Assembly (NCBI RefSeq): GCF_008830365.1
Contig: NZ_WBKI01000002.1
Span: forward strand, 434,001 to 498,000
Length of the DNA: 64,000 nucleotides
Source of the DNA: Serratia proteamaculans
GTDB lineage: Bacteria > Pseudomonadota > Gammaproteobacteria > Enterobacterales > Enterobacteriaceae
Direction: 5' to 3'
The position numbers and the translations under genes are program-made. Within the stretch, counting starts at the first letter, position 1, and each line of letters starts with the position of its first letter. The notes under the pieces are model-generated. The model searched no databases. It was not told the origin of the DNA and saw only the letters and a program-made list of their open reading frames with translations. Below, one piece after another: positions 9,185 through 18,610 of this stretch.

Positions 9185-10915
9185 ATGGAACAGGTCATTG
9201 AGCTTGAGGCACTGGAAAAGCGTTTCCCGTCATTGGAAAAACCGGCGGTCGCCAGCCTGACCACCCGGCTGACCAGCGGCGCGGTCACCGGGCTGGTTGG
9301 CCCGGACGGTGCCGGTAAAACCACCCTGCTGCGTATGCTGGCTGGATTGCTCAAACCCAGCAGCGGCACGCTGCGCGTCGCCGGGTTGGATCCGATCGCC
9401 CAGGATCGTCAGTTGCACGCCATCCTCGGCTACATGCCGCAAAAGTTCGGTCTGTATGAAGATCTGACGGTGATGGAAAACCTGACGCTGTACGCCGATC
9501 TGCGCGGCGTCACCGGCGATCTCCGCAAGCAAACCTTCGATCGGCTGCTGACATTTACCGATCTCGCCCGCTTTACCAGCCGGCTGGCGGGCAAACTTTC
9601 CGGCGGCATGAAACAAAAACTCGGGCTGGCCTGTACGCTGGTCGGCCAACCGCAGGTGCTGTTGCTGGATGAGCCGGGGGTCGGCGTCGATCCGATCTCA
9701 CGCCGTGAACTGTGGCGCATGGTGCATGAACTGGCCAACGACGGCATGCTGATCCTGTGGAGCACCTCTTATCTGGACGAAGCCGAACAGTGCCGCGAAG
9801 TGCTGCTGCTCAACGAGGGCGAGTTGCTGTTCAGCGGCGCGCCGAAAGATCTTACCCAACGGATGGCCGGGCGCACGGTGCTGATCGCGCCGCCGACCGG
9901 TAGCCACCGCGCCCTGCTGCAACGGGCGATCTGCCTGCCGGCGGTCACCGACGGCGTGATCCAGGGCAAGTACCTGCGGCTGATCCTCAAGCAAGGCGAA
10001 GATCATCGGCAGGTCCTGCAAGCATTGGATCTGCCGGATGCGGAACTGAGCGAAGCGGATCCTCGCTTTGAAGATGCGTTTATCGATCTGCTCGGCGGCG
10101 GGCCAAACAACAAATCGGCGCTGGCGGAGATCATGCCGACCGTCGAGGGAGAAAGCACGGAAACGGTGATCGAAGCGCAGGGGCTAACCAAGAAATTCGG
10201 CGACTTTGCCGCCACCGATCACGTGGACTTCAAAGTGCAGCGCGGCGAGATTTTCGGCCTGCTCGGCCCGAACGGTGCCGGTAAATCCACCACCTTTAAA
10301 ATGATGTGTGGGTTGCTGGTGCCGACCGAAGGCAAGGCCTTGGTGCTGGGCATGGATCTGAAAACAAGCTCCGGCAAGGCACGCCAGCATTTGGGGTATA
10401 TGGCGCAGAAATTCTCGCTGTACGGCAACCTGACGGTGGCACAAAACCTCAAGTTCTTTTCCGGCGTTTATGGCCTGAGCGGCAAGGCGCAGCGCGATAA
10501 AATCAGCGAGATGTCCAACGCCTTCAACTTTGGCCCGATCCTCAACCAGACGCCGGACTCGCTGCCACTGGGCTTCAAACAGCGGCTGGCGCTGGCCTGC
10601 GCACTGATGCACGAGCCGGATATTCTGTTTCTCGATGAACCGACCTCCGGCGTCGATCCCCTGACCCGGCGTGAATTCTGGCTGCATATCAACGGCATGG
10701 TGGATAAAGGCGTGACGGTGATGGTGACCACCCACTTTATGGACGAGGCGGAATACTGCGATCGCATCGGGCTGGTGTATCGCGGCAAGATCATCGCCGC
10801 CGGCACGCCGGACGATCTCAAGCACCAGGTCGCCAGCAGCGATAACCCCAATCCATCAATGGAACAGGCGTTTATCGAGCTGGTGCAGGGTTATGATCAG
10901 GAGGAGCAGCCATGA
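9185..10915 (+). CDS. ybhF: ABC exporter ATPase YbhF (two nucleotide-binding domains)
   Basis: YbhF is a 576-residue fusion of two ATPase domains. Domain 1 has Walker [11 protein letters not shown] and signature [11 protein letters not shown], and domain 2 has Walker [11 protein letters not shown] near residue 360. The second signature is [11 protein letters not shown] instead of LSGGQ, so the two sites are likely asymmetric. The same feature is expected for this family. The ATG at 9185 is preceded by GAGGGAGCGG; the ORF extends upstream in frame only as antisense-like overlap with ybhG. It should power YbhS and YbhR, whose genes follow directly with a 4-bp overlap to ybhS. Confidence 0.93.
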   Translation: MEQVIELEALEKRFPSLEKPAVASLTTRLTSGAVTGLVGPDGAGKTTLLRMLAGLLKPSSGTLRVAGLDPIAQDRQLHAILGYMPQKFGLYEDLTVMENLTLYADLRGVTGDLRKQTFDRLLTFTDLARFTSRLAGKLSGGMKQKLGLACTLVGQPQVLLLDEPGVGVDPISRRELWRMVHELANDGMLILWSTSYLDEAEQCREVLLLNEGELLFSGAPKDLTQRMAGRTVLIAPPTGSHRALLQRAICLPAVTDGVIQGKYLRLILKQGEDHRQVLQALDLPDAELSEADPRFEDAFIDLLGGGPNNKSALAEIMPTVEGESTETVIEAQGLTKKFGDFAATDHVDFKVQRGEIFGLLGPNGAGKSTTFKMMCGLLVPTEGKALVLGMDLKTSSGKARQHLGYMAQKFSLYGNLTVAQNLKFFSGVYGLSGKAQRDKISEMSNAFNFGPILNQTPDSLPLGFKQRLALACALMHEPDILFLDEPTSGVDPLTRREFWLHINGMVDKGVTVMVTTHFMDEAEYCDRIGLVYRGKIIAAGTPDDLKHQVASSDNPNPSMEQAFIELVQGYDQEEQP

Positions 10916-12084
10916 GCCCAAAAATAGCCATGAGCGAAAAAAACGCCCCCCGCGATGACAGTGGTTTTTCCTGGCGGCGGCTGCGTGCACTGTGCCTGAA
11001 AGAGACGCGGCAAATCCTGCGCGATCCGAGCAGTGGGCTGATCGCCTTTGTCATCCCATTAATGCTGCTGTTTATCTTCGGCTACGGCATCAACCTGGAC
11101 TCCAGCAAGCTGAGGCTAGGCATTCTGATGGAACAGCAGAGCGAAGAGGCACGTGATTTGGCCAATGCCTTTGCCGGTTCGCCCTATATCGAGCCGACCA
11201 TCAGCGACAACCGCCAGCAGTTGATCCAACTGATGCAGGCCGGGCGCATTCGTGGACTGGTAGTGATCCCCAATGATTTTGCCCAACGCATGGCGCGACC
11301 GCACGACAGCGCACCGATACAAATTATTACTGACGGCAGCGAGCCGAACACCGCCAACTTTGTCCAGGGCTACACCCAAGGAGTATGGCAAGTCTGGCAG
11401 CAACAGCGTGCCACCGATAATGGGCGTGAGGAAAAACCGTTAATCGATGTACAGATGCGCTATTGGTTTAACCCGGCGGCCATCAGTCGGCACTACATTA
11501 TTCCCGGTGCCATCACCATTATCATGACGGTGATCGGCGCTATCCTCACCTCACTGGTGATCGCCCGTGAGTGGGAGCGCGGCACCATGGAGGCGCTGCT
11601 TTCCACCCAGGTAACGCGCACAGAGCTGCTGCTGTCGAAGCTGGTGCCCTACTATTTTCTCGGCATGATCGCCATGGTGCTATGTATGGCGGTGTCGGTA
11701 TGGGTGCTCGGCGTGCCCTATCGCGGCTCGCTGCTGATTTTATTCGTCATCAGCAGCCTGTTCCTTGCCAGTACGCTCGGCATGGGGCTGCTGATTTCTA
11801 CCATTACCCGCAACCAGTTCAACGCGGCAATGGTGGCGCTGAACGCGGCCTTTCTGCCTTCGATCATGCTGTCCGGCTTTATCTTCCAGATCGACAGCAT
11901 GCCGGCCATCGTGCGCGCCGTGACCTACATCATTCCGGCACGCTATTTCGTCAGCACGCTGCAAACGCTGTTCCTGGCGGGCAACGTCGGTACGGTGTTG
12001 ATGATTAACTTGCTGTTCCTGATCGCTTCGGCGGTGGTGTTTATCGGCCTGACGGCCTGGAAAACCCAGCGGCGGCTGGATTAA
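10912..12084 (+). CDS. ybhS: ABC exporter permease YbhS
   Basis: YbhS is an ABC-2 type permease of 390 residues. One membrane segment lies near the N-terminus ([17 protein letters not shown]), then a large periplasmic domain (about residues 65-190), then five segments from about residue 200. The [16 protein letters not shown] sequence is the ABC-2 coupling region. The start ATG overlaps the ybhF stop (ATGA). A second ATG six codons later (10930) is an alternative, and the N-terminus is a little longer than in E. coli YbhS. It pairs with YbhR as a heterodimeric channel. Confidence 0.92.
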   Translation: MSPKIAMSEKNAPRDDSGFSWRRLRALCLKETRQILRDPSSGLIAFVIPLMLLFIFGYGINLDSSKLRLGILMEQQSEEARDLANAFAGSPYIEPTISDNRQQLIQLMQAGRIRGLVVIPNDFAQRMARPHDSAPIQIITDGSEPNTANFVQGYTQGVWQVWQQQRATDNGREEKPLIDVQMRYWFNPAAISRHYIIPGAITIIMTVIGAILTSLVIAREWERGTMEALLSTQVTRTELLLSKLVPYYFLGMIAMVLCMAVSVWVLGVPYRGSLLILFVISSLFLASTLGMGLLISTITRNQFNAAMVALNAAFLPSIMLSGFIFQIDSMPAIVRAVTYIIPARYFVSTLQTLFLAGNVGTVLMINLLFLIASAVVFIGLTAWKTQRRLD

Positions 12085-12094
12085 GGGGAATTCG

Positions 12095-13201
12095 ATGTTT
12101 CATCGTCTCTGGACGTTAATCATAAAGGAAATGCAGTCGCTGCTGCGCGATCCGCAGACCCGTGCCATCCTGATTATGCCGGTTATCCTGCAGGTGCTGC
12201 TGTTCCCGTTCGCCGCCACGCTGGAGGTGACCAACGCCACCATCGCGGTCTATAGCGAAGACAGCGGTCATGCCTCGGTCGAGCTGACCCAGCGCTTCGC
12301 CAAAGCCAAGGCCTTCTCGCATGTGTTGCTGTTGCGCAGCCCGCAGGAAATACAAACCACCATCGATAACCAAAAGGCCCTGCTGCTGATCCGCTTCCCG
12401 GCCCAGTTCTCGCGTGATATCGCAAGCGGTAATACGGCCCCGCTGCAATTGTTGCTCGATGGGCGCAACTCCAACAGCGCGCAGATCGCCGCCAACTATA
12501 TTCAGCAAATTGTGCAGGACTATCAGAATGAACTGATCGGCGGTCGCGCCAAGCCGAACAACAGCGAGCTGGTGGTGCGCAACTGGTATAACCCGAATCT
12601 GGACTACAAATGGTTTGTAGTGCCTTCACTGATCGCCATGATCACTACCATTGGCGTGCTGATTGTCACCTCATTGTCGGTAGCGCGAGAACGCGAACAG
12701 GGCACGCTGGAGCAGTTGCTGGTGTCACCGTTGACCACCTGGCAGATTTTTATCGGTAAAGCGGTACCGGCGCTGATCGTCGCTACCTTCCAGGCCAGCA
12801 TCGTGTTGCTGATTGGCATCTTTATCTATCAGATCCCGTTCGCCGGTTCGCTACTGCTGTTCTACGGCACCATGCTGGTTTACGGATTGTCTTTGGTGGG
12901 GTTCGGTCTACTGATTTCGTCGCTGTGCGCCACCCAGCAACAGGCATTTATCGGCGTGTTCGTGTTTATGATGCCGGCGATCCTACTTTCCGGTTATGTC
13001 TCACCGGTGGAGAACATGCCGGTGTGGCTGCAAAACCTCACCTGGGCCAATCCCATCCGCCACTTCACCGATATCACCAAGCAGATCTACCTGAAGGACG
13101 CCAGTTTCAGCATCATCTGGCACAGCCTGTGGCCACTGCTGGCGATCACCGCCACCACCGGCAGCGCTGCCTATGCCATGTTCCGCCGTAAAATTGCATA
13201 A
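12095..13201 (+). CDS. ybhR: ABC exporter permease YbhR
   Basis: YbhR, 368 residues, is the second ABC-2 permease of the operon. It repeats the YbhS layout: an early membrane segment ([16 protein letters not shown]), an extracytoplasmic domain (residues about 45-165) and a C-terminal bundle beginning at [17 protein letters not shown] with the coupling sequence [15 protein letters not shown]. It begins 10 bp after ybhS and is followed by a strong terminator, so it is the operon's last gene. Confidence 0.93.
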   Translation: MFHRLWTLIIKEMQSLLRDPQTRAILIMPVILQVLLFPFAATLEVTNATIAVYSEDSGHASVELTQRFAKAKAFSHVLLLRSPQEIQTTIDNQKALLLIRFPAQFSRDIASGNTAPLQLLLDGRNSNSAQIAANYIQQIVQDYQNELIGGRAKPNNSELVVRNWYNPNLDYKWFVVPSLIAMITTIGVLIVTSLSVAREREQGTLEQLLVSPLTTWQIFIGKAVPALIVATFQASIVLLIGIFIYQIPFAGSLLLFYGTMLVYGLSLVGFGLLISSLCATQQQAFIGVFVFMMPAILLSGYVSPVENMPVWLQNLTWANPIRHFTDITKQIYLKDASFSIIWHSLWPLLAITATTGSAAYAMFRRKIA

Positions 13202-13203
13202 AA

Positions 13204-13235
13204 AAAGACTCTGCGATCGAGATCGCAGAGTCTTT
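13204..13235 (+). terminator. Terminator of the ybhGFSR operon
   Basis: Perfect 15-bp arms AAAGACTCTGCGATC and GATCGCAGAGTCTTT face each other across a 2-base GA gap, so the hairpin has a tight apex. The U-rich end is built into the right arm. It begins 2 bases after the ybhR stop codon. The A-run on the left also gives a T-tail to leftward transcripts. Confidence 0.88.
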
Positions 13236-13250
13236 CTATTCGCTGTAAAT

Positions 13251-13369
13251 CCTATGGATTTCATGCTGCGGCTAGGCGACAAGCTCGTGTATCCTCAGGA
13301 GCTTACTTAAGTAAGTGACTGGGATATGCGAGCACAGACAACAACGCTGCAGCTTGAAAGACGACGGAT
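13251..13369. repeat. ERIC element, copy 2 (inverted relative to copy 1)
   Basis: The core GAGCTTACTTAAGTAAGTGACTGGG-like block (centre near 13307) and the right end CTTGAAAGACGACGG are the reverse complement of the copy at 8043-8165. The element fills the gap between the ybhR terminator and the ybhL stop codon, which it touches at 13370. Leftward ybhL transcripts would therefore carry it as a 3' hairpin. Confidence 0.87.
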
Positions 13370-14080
13370 TTAGCGGCGGTTGCCGAAAATGCGCAGCAAC
13401 ATCAGGAACAGGTTGATGAAATCAAGGTACAGCGTCAGCGCGCCGACGATGGCGTACTTGCGGAAGCTGTCTTTGTCATCGGCGTTCAACTGCTCGCCCA
13501 CCGCTTTCAGTTTTTGAGTGTCATACGCCGTCAGGCCGACAAATACCACCACACCGATATAGGTAATCGCCCACATCAGCGCAGTGCTTTTCAGCCAGAT
13601 ATTGACCAGCGAAGCCAGTACGATACCGATCAGCGCCATAAACAGCATGCTGCCGAAACCGCTCAGGTCACGCTTGGTGGTGTAGCCGTACAGGCTCATC
13701 GCACCGAACATGCCGGCGGTCACCACAAAAGTACTGGCGATCGAGCTGTAGGTATAGGCGATAAAAATGCTGGAAAGCGTCAACCCGGTCAGCGCCGAAT
13801 ACAACATAAACAGCGAGGTGGCGACCGTGCCACTGAGACGATTGACCATGCCGGAAATCACGAACACCAGACCCAGCTGCGCGATAATCAGGCCGAAGAA
13901 GGTGATCTGGCTGGAGAAGATAAAGTTAAGGATCGCGGGCGTGTTGGCCGCGTACCAGGATACAAACGCCGTCAACAGCATGCCACAGGTCATCCAGCCG
14001 TATACCTGCGCCATATAAGCCTGAATGCCGCTGTTGGCACGTTCGACGATTGAACCATTAGAGCGTGGATATCGGTCCAT
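13370..14080 (-). CDS. ybhL: Bax inhibitor-1 family inner-membrane protein YbhL
   Basis: YbhL has 236 residues and seven predicted membrane helices, with the BI-1/TMBIM signature LTLSSIFIAYT and the well-conserved tail ALTLYLDFINLFLMLLRIFG. Members are linked to calcium or proton leak; the bacterial role is not settled. The ATG at 14080 matches E. coli MDRFPRS and has AGGTAA upstream; the longer frame from 14107 lacks homology. The gene follows moaABCDE in the same direction after a 129-bp gap. Confidence 0.92.
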   Translation of the reverse strand: MDRYPRSNGSIVERANSGIQAYMAQVYGWMTCGMLLTAFVSWYAANTPAILNFIFSSQITFFGLIIAQLGLVFVISGMVNRLSGTVATSLFMLYSALTGLTLSSIFIAYTYSSIASTFVVTAGMFGAMSLYGYTTKRDLSGFGSMLFMALIGIVLASLVNIWLKSTALMWAITYIGVVVFVGLTAYDTQKLKAVGEQLNADDKDSFRKYAIVGALTLYLDFINLFLMLLRIFGNRR

Positions 14081-14209
14081 GACGGTTACCTTTTGCGTGT
14101 GGAACAAGATTTGAGTCCCATTTTACGAGACTCGGCCTGCTATAAGCCTACCACATAAAACCTAACCTGAAAGTTGCAAAGGTATTGATATATTTCTGCT
14201 GTTTACCGA

Positions 14210-14680
14210 TTATTTAGCCGCTTTATGCCAGCGTTCCGCCGCCTGACGATCGCTGTCGCGTGCGTCAACCCAGCGGTCGCCCTGACCAACGGCTTCGCGC
14301 TTCCAGAACGGGGCGCGGGTTTTCAGGTAGTCCATGATGAACTCGCTGGCCTCAAACGCCATGCTGCGGTGCGCGCTGGTCACGCCGACAAACACAATCT
14401 CATCGCCTGGGAACAGCTCACCCACGCGGTGGATCACCGTCGCGCGCTGCAATGGCCAGCGGCTGCGTGCTTCGTCCACGATTTCCGCCAGCGCTTTTTC
14501 GGTCATGCCTGGGTAGTGTTCCAGCGTCAGCGCGCTGACGTTATCGCCCAGATTATGGTTACGTACCTTGCCGGTAAAGGTCACCACGGCACCGTCGTCG
14601 TCGCACTGCGCCAGCCACTGGTATTCTTCGCCGACGTTGAACGGCGCTTTCCCCACGCGGATACGGGTATTTTCCACCAT
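14210..14680 (-). CDS. moaE: Molybdopterin synthase catalytic subunit MoaE
   Basis: MoaE, 156 residues, forms molybdopterin synthase with MoaD and transfers sulfur from the MoaD thiocarboxylate to cyclic pyranopterin monophosphate. The active-site regions TGKVRNHNLGD, HRVGELFPGDEIVFV and MDYLKTRAPFWKRE (with catalytic lysines) are present. Its ATG shares one base with the moaD stop codon (TAATG), indicating translational coupling. It is the last gene of moaABCDE. Confidence 0.96.
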   Translation of the reverse strand: MVENTRIRVGKAPFNVGEEYQWLAQCDDDGAVVTFTGKVRNHNLGDNVSALTLEHYPGMTEKALAEIVDEARSRWPLQRATVIHRVGELFPGDEIVFVGVTSAHRSMAFEASEFIMDYLKTRAPFWKREAVGQGDRWVDARDSDRQAAERWHKAAK

Positions 14681-14925
14681 TAACCTCCGGTTACCGGTGG
14701 AAAGAAAGCGACTTCGTCACCGGCGCGCAACGGATGCTCTGCCGCCACCAGCGACTGATTCACCGCGGTCAACAGCTTGCCGGACTCCAATGCCAACGCC
14801 CAGCGATCGCCACGTTCGCACAGCGCCTTACGCAGCGCCTCTACCGTTGGATAATCCGCCGGCATCGACAGATCGCCGGTGCCAACCAGCTCGCGTACCT
14901 GGGCAAAAAACAGAATGTTAATCAT
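14680..14925 (-). CDS. moaD: Molybdopterin synthase sulfur carrier MoaD
   Basis: MoaD has 81 residues and a ubiquitin-like fold. It starts [15 protein letters not shown] and ends in VTGG; the terminal Gly-Gly is adenylated by MoeB and converted to a thiocarboxylate. The start overlaps the end of moaC by 4 bp (ATGA). Confidence 0.96.
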   Translation of the reverse strand: MINILFFAQVRELVGTGDLSMPADYPTVEALRKALCERGDRWALALESGKLLTAVNQSLVAAEHPLRAGDEVAFFPPVTGG

Positions 14926-15401
14926 AGTTCCACCTTAAAATCACCGGATTTACCGCCGCTTTTCGCCAGCAGCCGCACCGGGCCGATCACCATGTCTTTT
15001 TGTACCGCCTTGCACATGTCGTAAATGGTCAATGCAGCCACCGAAGCGGCAGTCAAGGCTTCCATTTCGACGCCGGTTTTGCCGGTCAACCGACAGCAGG
15101 TTTCAATCCGCACCCGGCTGTGTTCCGGCTGCGCTTCCAACTGCACTTCAACCTTGCTCAGCATCAACGGGTGGCACAGCGGGATCAACTCCCAGGTGCG
15201 CTTCGCCGCCTGAATACCGGCAATGCGCGCCGTGGCGAACACATCTCCCTTATGGTGGCTACCCTCGATAATCATCGCCAGCGTGGTCGGCAACATTTCA
15301 ACGAAGGCCTCGGCACGCGCCTCGCGCACCGTCTCTGCCTTGGCGGAAACGTCGACCATATGGGCTTCGCCCGCGGCATTAATGTGGGTTAGCTGCGTCA
15401 T
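14922..15401 (-). CDS. moaC: Cyclic pyranopterin monophosphate synthase MoaC
   Basis: MoaC, 159 residues, completes the first step of molybdenum cofactor synthesis by converting 3',8-cyclo-GTP from MoaA to cyclic pyranopterin monophosphate. The conserved segments [30 protein letters not shown] and KSGGKSGDF are visible. The ATG at 15401 gives the E. coli-like start [19 protein letters not shown]; the upstream extension is not conserved. Confidence 0.96.
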   Translation of the reverse strand: MTQLTHINAAGEAHMVDVSAKAETVREARAEAFVEMLPTTLAMIIEGSHHKGDVFATARIAGIQAAKRTWELIPLCHPLMLSKVEVQLEAQPEHSRVRIETCCRLTGKTGVEMEALTAASVAALTIYDMCKAVQKDMVIGPVRLLAKSGGKSGDFKVEL

Positions 15402-15406
15402 AGTTT

Positions 15407-15919
15407 TTATTTCTTCAAATGTGGCAGGAAGTTGCACGGGCGGTGACGCGCGTCCAACTGCTCTTCAATAATACGTTCCCAAGCGGTGCGGCAGGCACGA
15501 GTCGAGCCAGGCATGGCAAAAATCACCGTCTGATTGGCCATTCCGGCCAGTGCACGCGACTGAATAGTGGCAGTGCCAATCTCTTCATAGGACACCATGC
15601 GGAACAGTTCGCCGAACCCTTCCACTTCACGATCGAACAGCGGCAGCAGCGCTTCCGGGGTATTGTCCCTGGCGGTAAAACCGGTGCCGCCGGTGATCAG
15701 CACGGCCTGAACCTGCTCGTCGGCGATCCACGCGGAGATGCGTGCGCGGATTTGATATTTATCGTCTTTGACAATGGCGCGGCCCACCACCCGATGCCCG
15801 GCTTCAAGCGCGGCTTCCTGCAGATACTGGCCCGAGGTGTCTTCTGCTTCACCGCGACTGTCCGAAACGGTCAGAATGGCGATATGCGCCGGAATGAATT
15901 CACTGCTGGCATGACTCAT
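15407..15919 (-). CDS. moaB: Molybdenum cofactor biosynthesis protein MoaB
   Basis: MoaB, 170 residues, is a MogA/MoeA-like fold protein with the signatures [25 protein letters not shown] and [18 protein letters not shown]. Some homologues have molybdopterin adenylyltransferase activity, while in E. coli MogA does this job. It lies between moaA and moaC with small gaps, within one operon. Confidence 0.94.
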   Translation of the reverse strand: MSHASSEFIPAHIAILTVSDSRGEAEDTSGQYLQEAALEAGHRVVGRAIVKDDKYQIRARISAWIADEQVQAVLITGGTGFTARDNTPEALLPLFDREVEGFGELFRMVSYEEIGTATIQSRALAGMANQTVIFAMPGSTRACRTAWERIIEEQLDARHRPCNFLPHLKK

Positions 15920-15947
15920 TGCTTGCTCCCGTGCAATTTAGAAAAAT

Positions 15948-16934
15948 TTAGCCGCCGATAAACGACAGGTTCTGCGTGATGCCGCTGTTGCCCTGGTGCA
16001 GGAAATGGGTCTGCTTTTTGGTCCGCAGCCCGCCCTGAATGCGATCCTTCAATTCCTCAAGCTGGCCGTCATCCGCCAACAGATCGCGCAGGCTAATACC
16101 CTGCTCACCGAACAGGCACAGATGCAGATTACCGATGGCGGAAACCCGCAGCCGGTTGCAGCTGGCACAGAAATCTTTTTCATACGGCATGATTAAACCC
16201 ACTTCGCCCTGGTAATCCGGGTGGCTAAACACCTGCGCCGGGCCGTCGCTGCGGCCGCGCGGTTGCAGTTGCCAACCCTGCTGTTCCAGTTGCGAACGGA
16301 TCACTTCGCCAGACACGTGGTGTTTGCGGAACAAATCACCGCCTTCGCCGGTTTCCATCAGTTCGATAAAACGCAGTTGGATCGGACGGTCTTTTATCCA
16401 GTGCAGGAAAGCGCCCAGTTGCTGGTGGTTAACGTCTCGCATCAGCACCGCGTTGACCTTTACCTTGCTGAACCCAGCGGTAAAGGCGGCGTCGATGCCC
16501 TCCATCACCTGGCGGAATTTGTCCTGACCGGTAATGGCGTGAAATTGACGGGGGTCCAGACTGTCGACGCTGACGTTGATCGCCGTCAGCCCGGCATCAC
16601 GCCAGGCCATGACGTCGCGAGCCAGACGATAACCATTGGTGGTCACGGCAAGCTGGCGAACGGCAGGGTTTTCACGCACGGCGGCGATGATCTCGGTAAA
16701 ATCGCGACGCAGCGAAGGTTCACCGCCCGTCAGGCGCACCTTTTCGGTGCCCAGTTCGGCGAATGCGCGGCTGACACGTCGGATCTCATCCAGCGACAAG
16801 AAGGTTTTCGGACTGCCGTTAGGGCGATAGCCATCCGGCAGACAGTAGGTGCAACGAAAGTTACACACGTCGGTGATCGACAGGCGCAAGTAATAGAACT
16901 TGCGCTCATAAGCATCAATGAGTTGCGGCACCAT
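15948..16934 (-). CDS. moaA: GTP 3',8-cyclase MoaA
   Basis: MoaA is a radical SAM enzyme of 328 residues that cyclises GTP to 3',8-cyclo-GTP. The N-terminal cluster motif is CNFRCTYC. A second cluster uses the C-terminal CASCNRLR and HLCLF cysteines, and the protein ends in Gly-Gly. The ATG at 16934 gives the conserved start [19 protein letters not shown]. The frame continues to 17006, but that part lies in the structured leader. The leader and the ModE-like box upstream suggest control by both cofactor and molybdate. Confidence 0.96.
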   Translation of the reverse strand: MVPQLIDAYERKFYYLRLSITDVCNFRCTYCLPDGYRPNGSPKTFLSLDEIRRVSRAFAELGTEKVRLTGGEPSLRRDFTEIIAAVRENPAVRQLAVTTNGYRLARDVMAWRDAGLTAINVSVDSLDPRQFHAITGQDKFRQVMEGIDAAFTAGFSKVKVNAVLMRDVNHQQLGAFLHWIKDRPIQLRFIELMETGEGGDLFRKHHVSGEVIRSQLEQQGWQLQPRGRSDGPAQVFSHPDYQGEVGLIMPYEKDFCASCNRLRVSAIGNLHLCLFGEQGISLRDLLADDGQLEELKDRIQGGLRTKKQTHFLHQGNSGITQNLSFIGG

Positions 16935-16937
16935 AAC

Positions 16938-17112
16938 ACCTTCCAAAGTCGGGAGATGCGAGCGTTTCCGCCCTGCACCCTGGTGGCTGACTTCGCCACG
17001 GCCCAAGCGCCATATCGTTCACCAGAACAACGTAGGCCCAGAGGCTAGGAGTTTTGGTTTCAGTTCCCGCTGCCTGAGTAGCCGGAACGAAACCGTGGTT
17101 TTCATCAGAATT
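16938..17112 (-). ncRNA. Moco-riboswitch-like leader of moaA
   Basis: The roughly 175 bases before moaA are untranslated, GC-rich and full of possible helices. In mRNA sense they contain GTCAGCCACCAGGGTGC and GGCGGAAACGC close to the start codon, resembling the conserved 3' core of the E. coli moaA Moco RNA motif, where the element regulates moaA. I matched this from memory of the motif, not with a covariance model. Edges are approximate. Confidence 0.65.
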
Positions 17113-17149
17113 CTAGCGCTAAACAAAGGCGATAGCCAACGCCCAATTT

Positions 17150-17173
17150 CGCTATATAATTGTGTATACAGCG
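17150..17173. promoter_or_regulatory. ModE-like box upstream of moaA
   Basis: CGCTATAT, 8 bases, then ATACAGCG has the same 8-8-8 layout as the perfect site before modA (33249-33272). The two arms match as an inverted repeat at 7 of 8 positions. In E. coli, ModE-molybdate binds upstream of moaA and activates it. The remaining 150 bp to ybhK hold no gene and presumably the ybhK promoter. Confidence 0.7.
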
Positions 17174-17323
17174 TTTTTAGGCGATTCCAAATCGGGTAAA
17201 CCATGATAAACGCCCTTTACGCAGACGAATTGACCGGAATCACGCAAATCACACTCTTTTTCGCGTTTTTACGCCAAATCCGCTACTTTATGCGGGCAGT
17301 TAAGCCCCTTTGTAAGGAAATTT

Positions 17324-18241
17324 ATGCGTAATCGTACCCTGGCCGATCTCGATCGGGTGGTGGCATTAGGTGGTGGTCATGGTCTTGGCCGCGTGATGTC
17401 TTCCCTGTCGTCTTTAGGATCCCGTTTAACCGGTATTGTCACCACCACCGATAACGGCGGTTCCACTGGCCGTATTCGCCGTTCAGAAGGCGGCATTGCC
17501 TGGGGCGATACCCGTAACTGCCTGAATCAGCTGATTACCGAACCGAGCGTAGCCTCCGCGATGTTCGAGTACCGCTTTAGCGGCAATGGTGAACTCTCGG
17601 GGCATAACCTCGGCAACCTGATGCTGAAGGCGTTGGATCACCTCAGCGTGCGTCCACTGGAGGCGATCAATCTGGTACGCAGCTTGCTGAAGGTGGACGC
17701 CGCGTTGATCCCGATGTCCGAGCAACCGGTGGATCTGATGGCGCATGACCATGAAGGCAACCATGTTTACGGTGAAGTGAATGTCGATCAACTGACTGAC
17801 ATGCCGCAGGAACTGATGCTGTCACCGCACGTCCATGCTACGCGAGAGGCGCTGGACGCCATCGCACAGGCCGATGTGATCCTGATCGGCCCTGGCAGCT
17901 TCCTGACCAGCCTGATGCCGCTGCTGCTGCTCGATGACCTTACACAGGCGTTACGTCGCAGCAGCGCCAATATGATTTATATCGGCAATCTGGGCCGCGA
18001 ACTGAGCGTTGCCGCAGCCGCCCTGACGCTAAAGAACAAGCTGGAGCTGATGGAAGAGAAAATTGGCCGCCGGATGATCGACGCGCTGATTGTTGGGCCG
18101 ACGGTAGATGCCAGCGAAGTACAGGATCGGGTGGTGATTAAACAACCGCTGGAAGCGACAGATATCCCTTACCGCCACGACCGTCAGTTGCTGCGCCAGG
18201 CGCTGGATCAGGCATTGATAGAGTTGGGTGCCCGCGGTTAA
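17324..18241 (+). CDS. ybhK: YvcK/CofD-like protein YbhK
   Basis: This 305-residue protein belongs to the YvcK (gluconeogenesis factor) branch of the CofD fold. It has [15 protein letters not shown] near the start, [20 protein letters not shown] and [15 protein letters not shown]. In Bacillus the homologue binds UDP-GlcNAc and affects cell wall and carbon metabolism; the enterobacterial role is unclear. It is divergent from moaA as in E. coli. The start has AAGGAA upstream. Confidence 0.9.
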   Translation: MRNRTLADLDRVVALGGGHGLGRVMSSLSSLGSRLTGIVTTTDNGGSTGRIRRSEGGIAWGDTRNCLNQLITEPSVASAMFEYRFSGNGELSGHNLGNLMLKALDHLSVRPLEAINLVRSLLKVDAALIPMSEQPVDLMAHDHEGNHVYGEVNVDQLTDMPQELMLSPHVHATREALDAIAQADVILIGPGSFLTSLMPLLLLDDLTQALRRSSANMIYIGNLGRELSVAAAALTLKNKLELMEEKIGRRMIDALIVGPTVDASEVQDRVVIKQPLEATDIPYRHDRQLLRQALDQALIELGARG

Positions 18242-18245
18242 GGCT

Positions 18246-18503
18246 TTACTGGCCGCCGCGCAACCACGGGTTATCGCTGGCGGCCTTCTCGACCATATCG
18301 ATATAAAGATCTTCCACCTGCTTGCGCGCCCACGGCGTGCGGCGCAGAAACTTCAGGCTGGATTTAATGCTGGGATCGCTGCTGAAGCAGTTGATGCGAA
18401 TGCGTTCAGCCAGCCCTGACCAGCCGTAGTTCTCCACCAGTTTATTTAAAAGTTGTTCCAGAGTGACGCCGTGCATCGGGTCTTTGGACTGGTGTTCGGT
18501 CAT
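18246..18503 (-). CDS. VF530 (DUF2132) family small DNA-binding-like protein
   Basis: This is a small protein of 85 residues with the hallmark DPMHGVTLEQLL, YGWSGLAERI and FSSDPSIKSSLKFLRRTPWAR segments of the VF530/DUF2132 family. A structural study of a Vibrio member suggested a DNA-binding-like fold, but no cellular role is established. The ATG at 18503 begins the conserved region; the longer frame to 18614 runs into the uvrB stop. It lies between convergent ybhK and uvrB. Confidence 0.85.
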   Translation of the reverse strand: MTEHQSKDPMHGVTLEQLLNKLVENYGWSGLAERIRINCFSSDPSIKSSLKFLRRTPWARKQVEDLYIDMVEKAASDNPWLRGGQ

Positions 18504-18610
18504 GGTCTGCAGCTCGTAGTAGTCAATTGGCCGCACACCATAATCAGCTTTGGCGGAGGCGACAAGGATTTTATGTTTGGCAGCGCCCCCCCTGGCGGCG
18601 CCCCAACCGG

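Noticed and set aside
16935-17006. Upstream extension of moaA
   Set aside because: The 24 extra codons lie inside the structured leader and are not conserved in MoaA; the ATG at 16934 matches the family.
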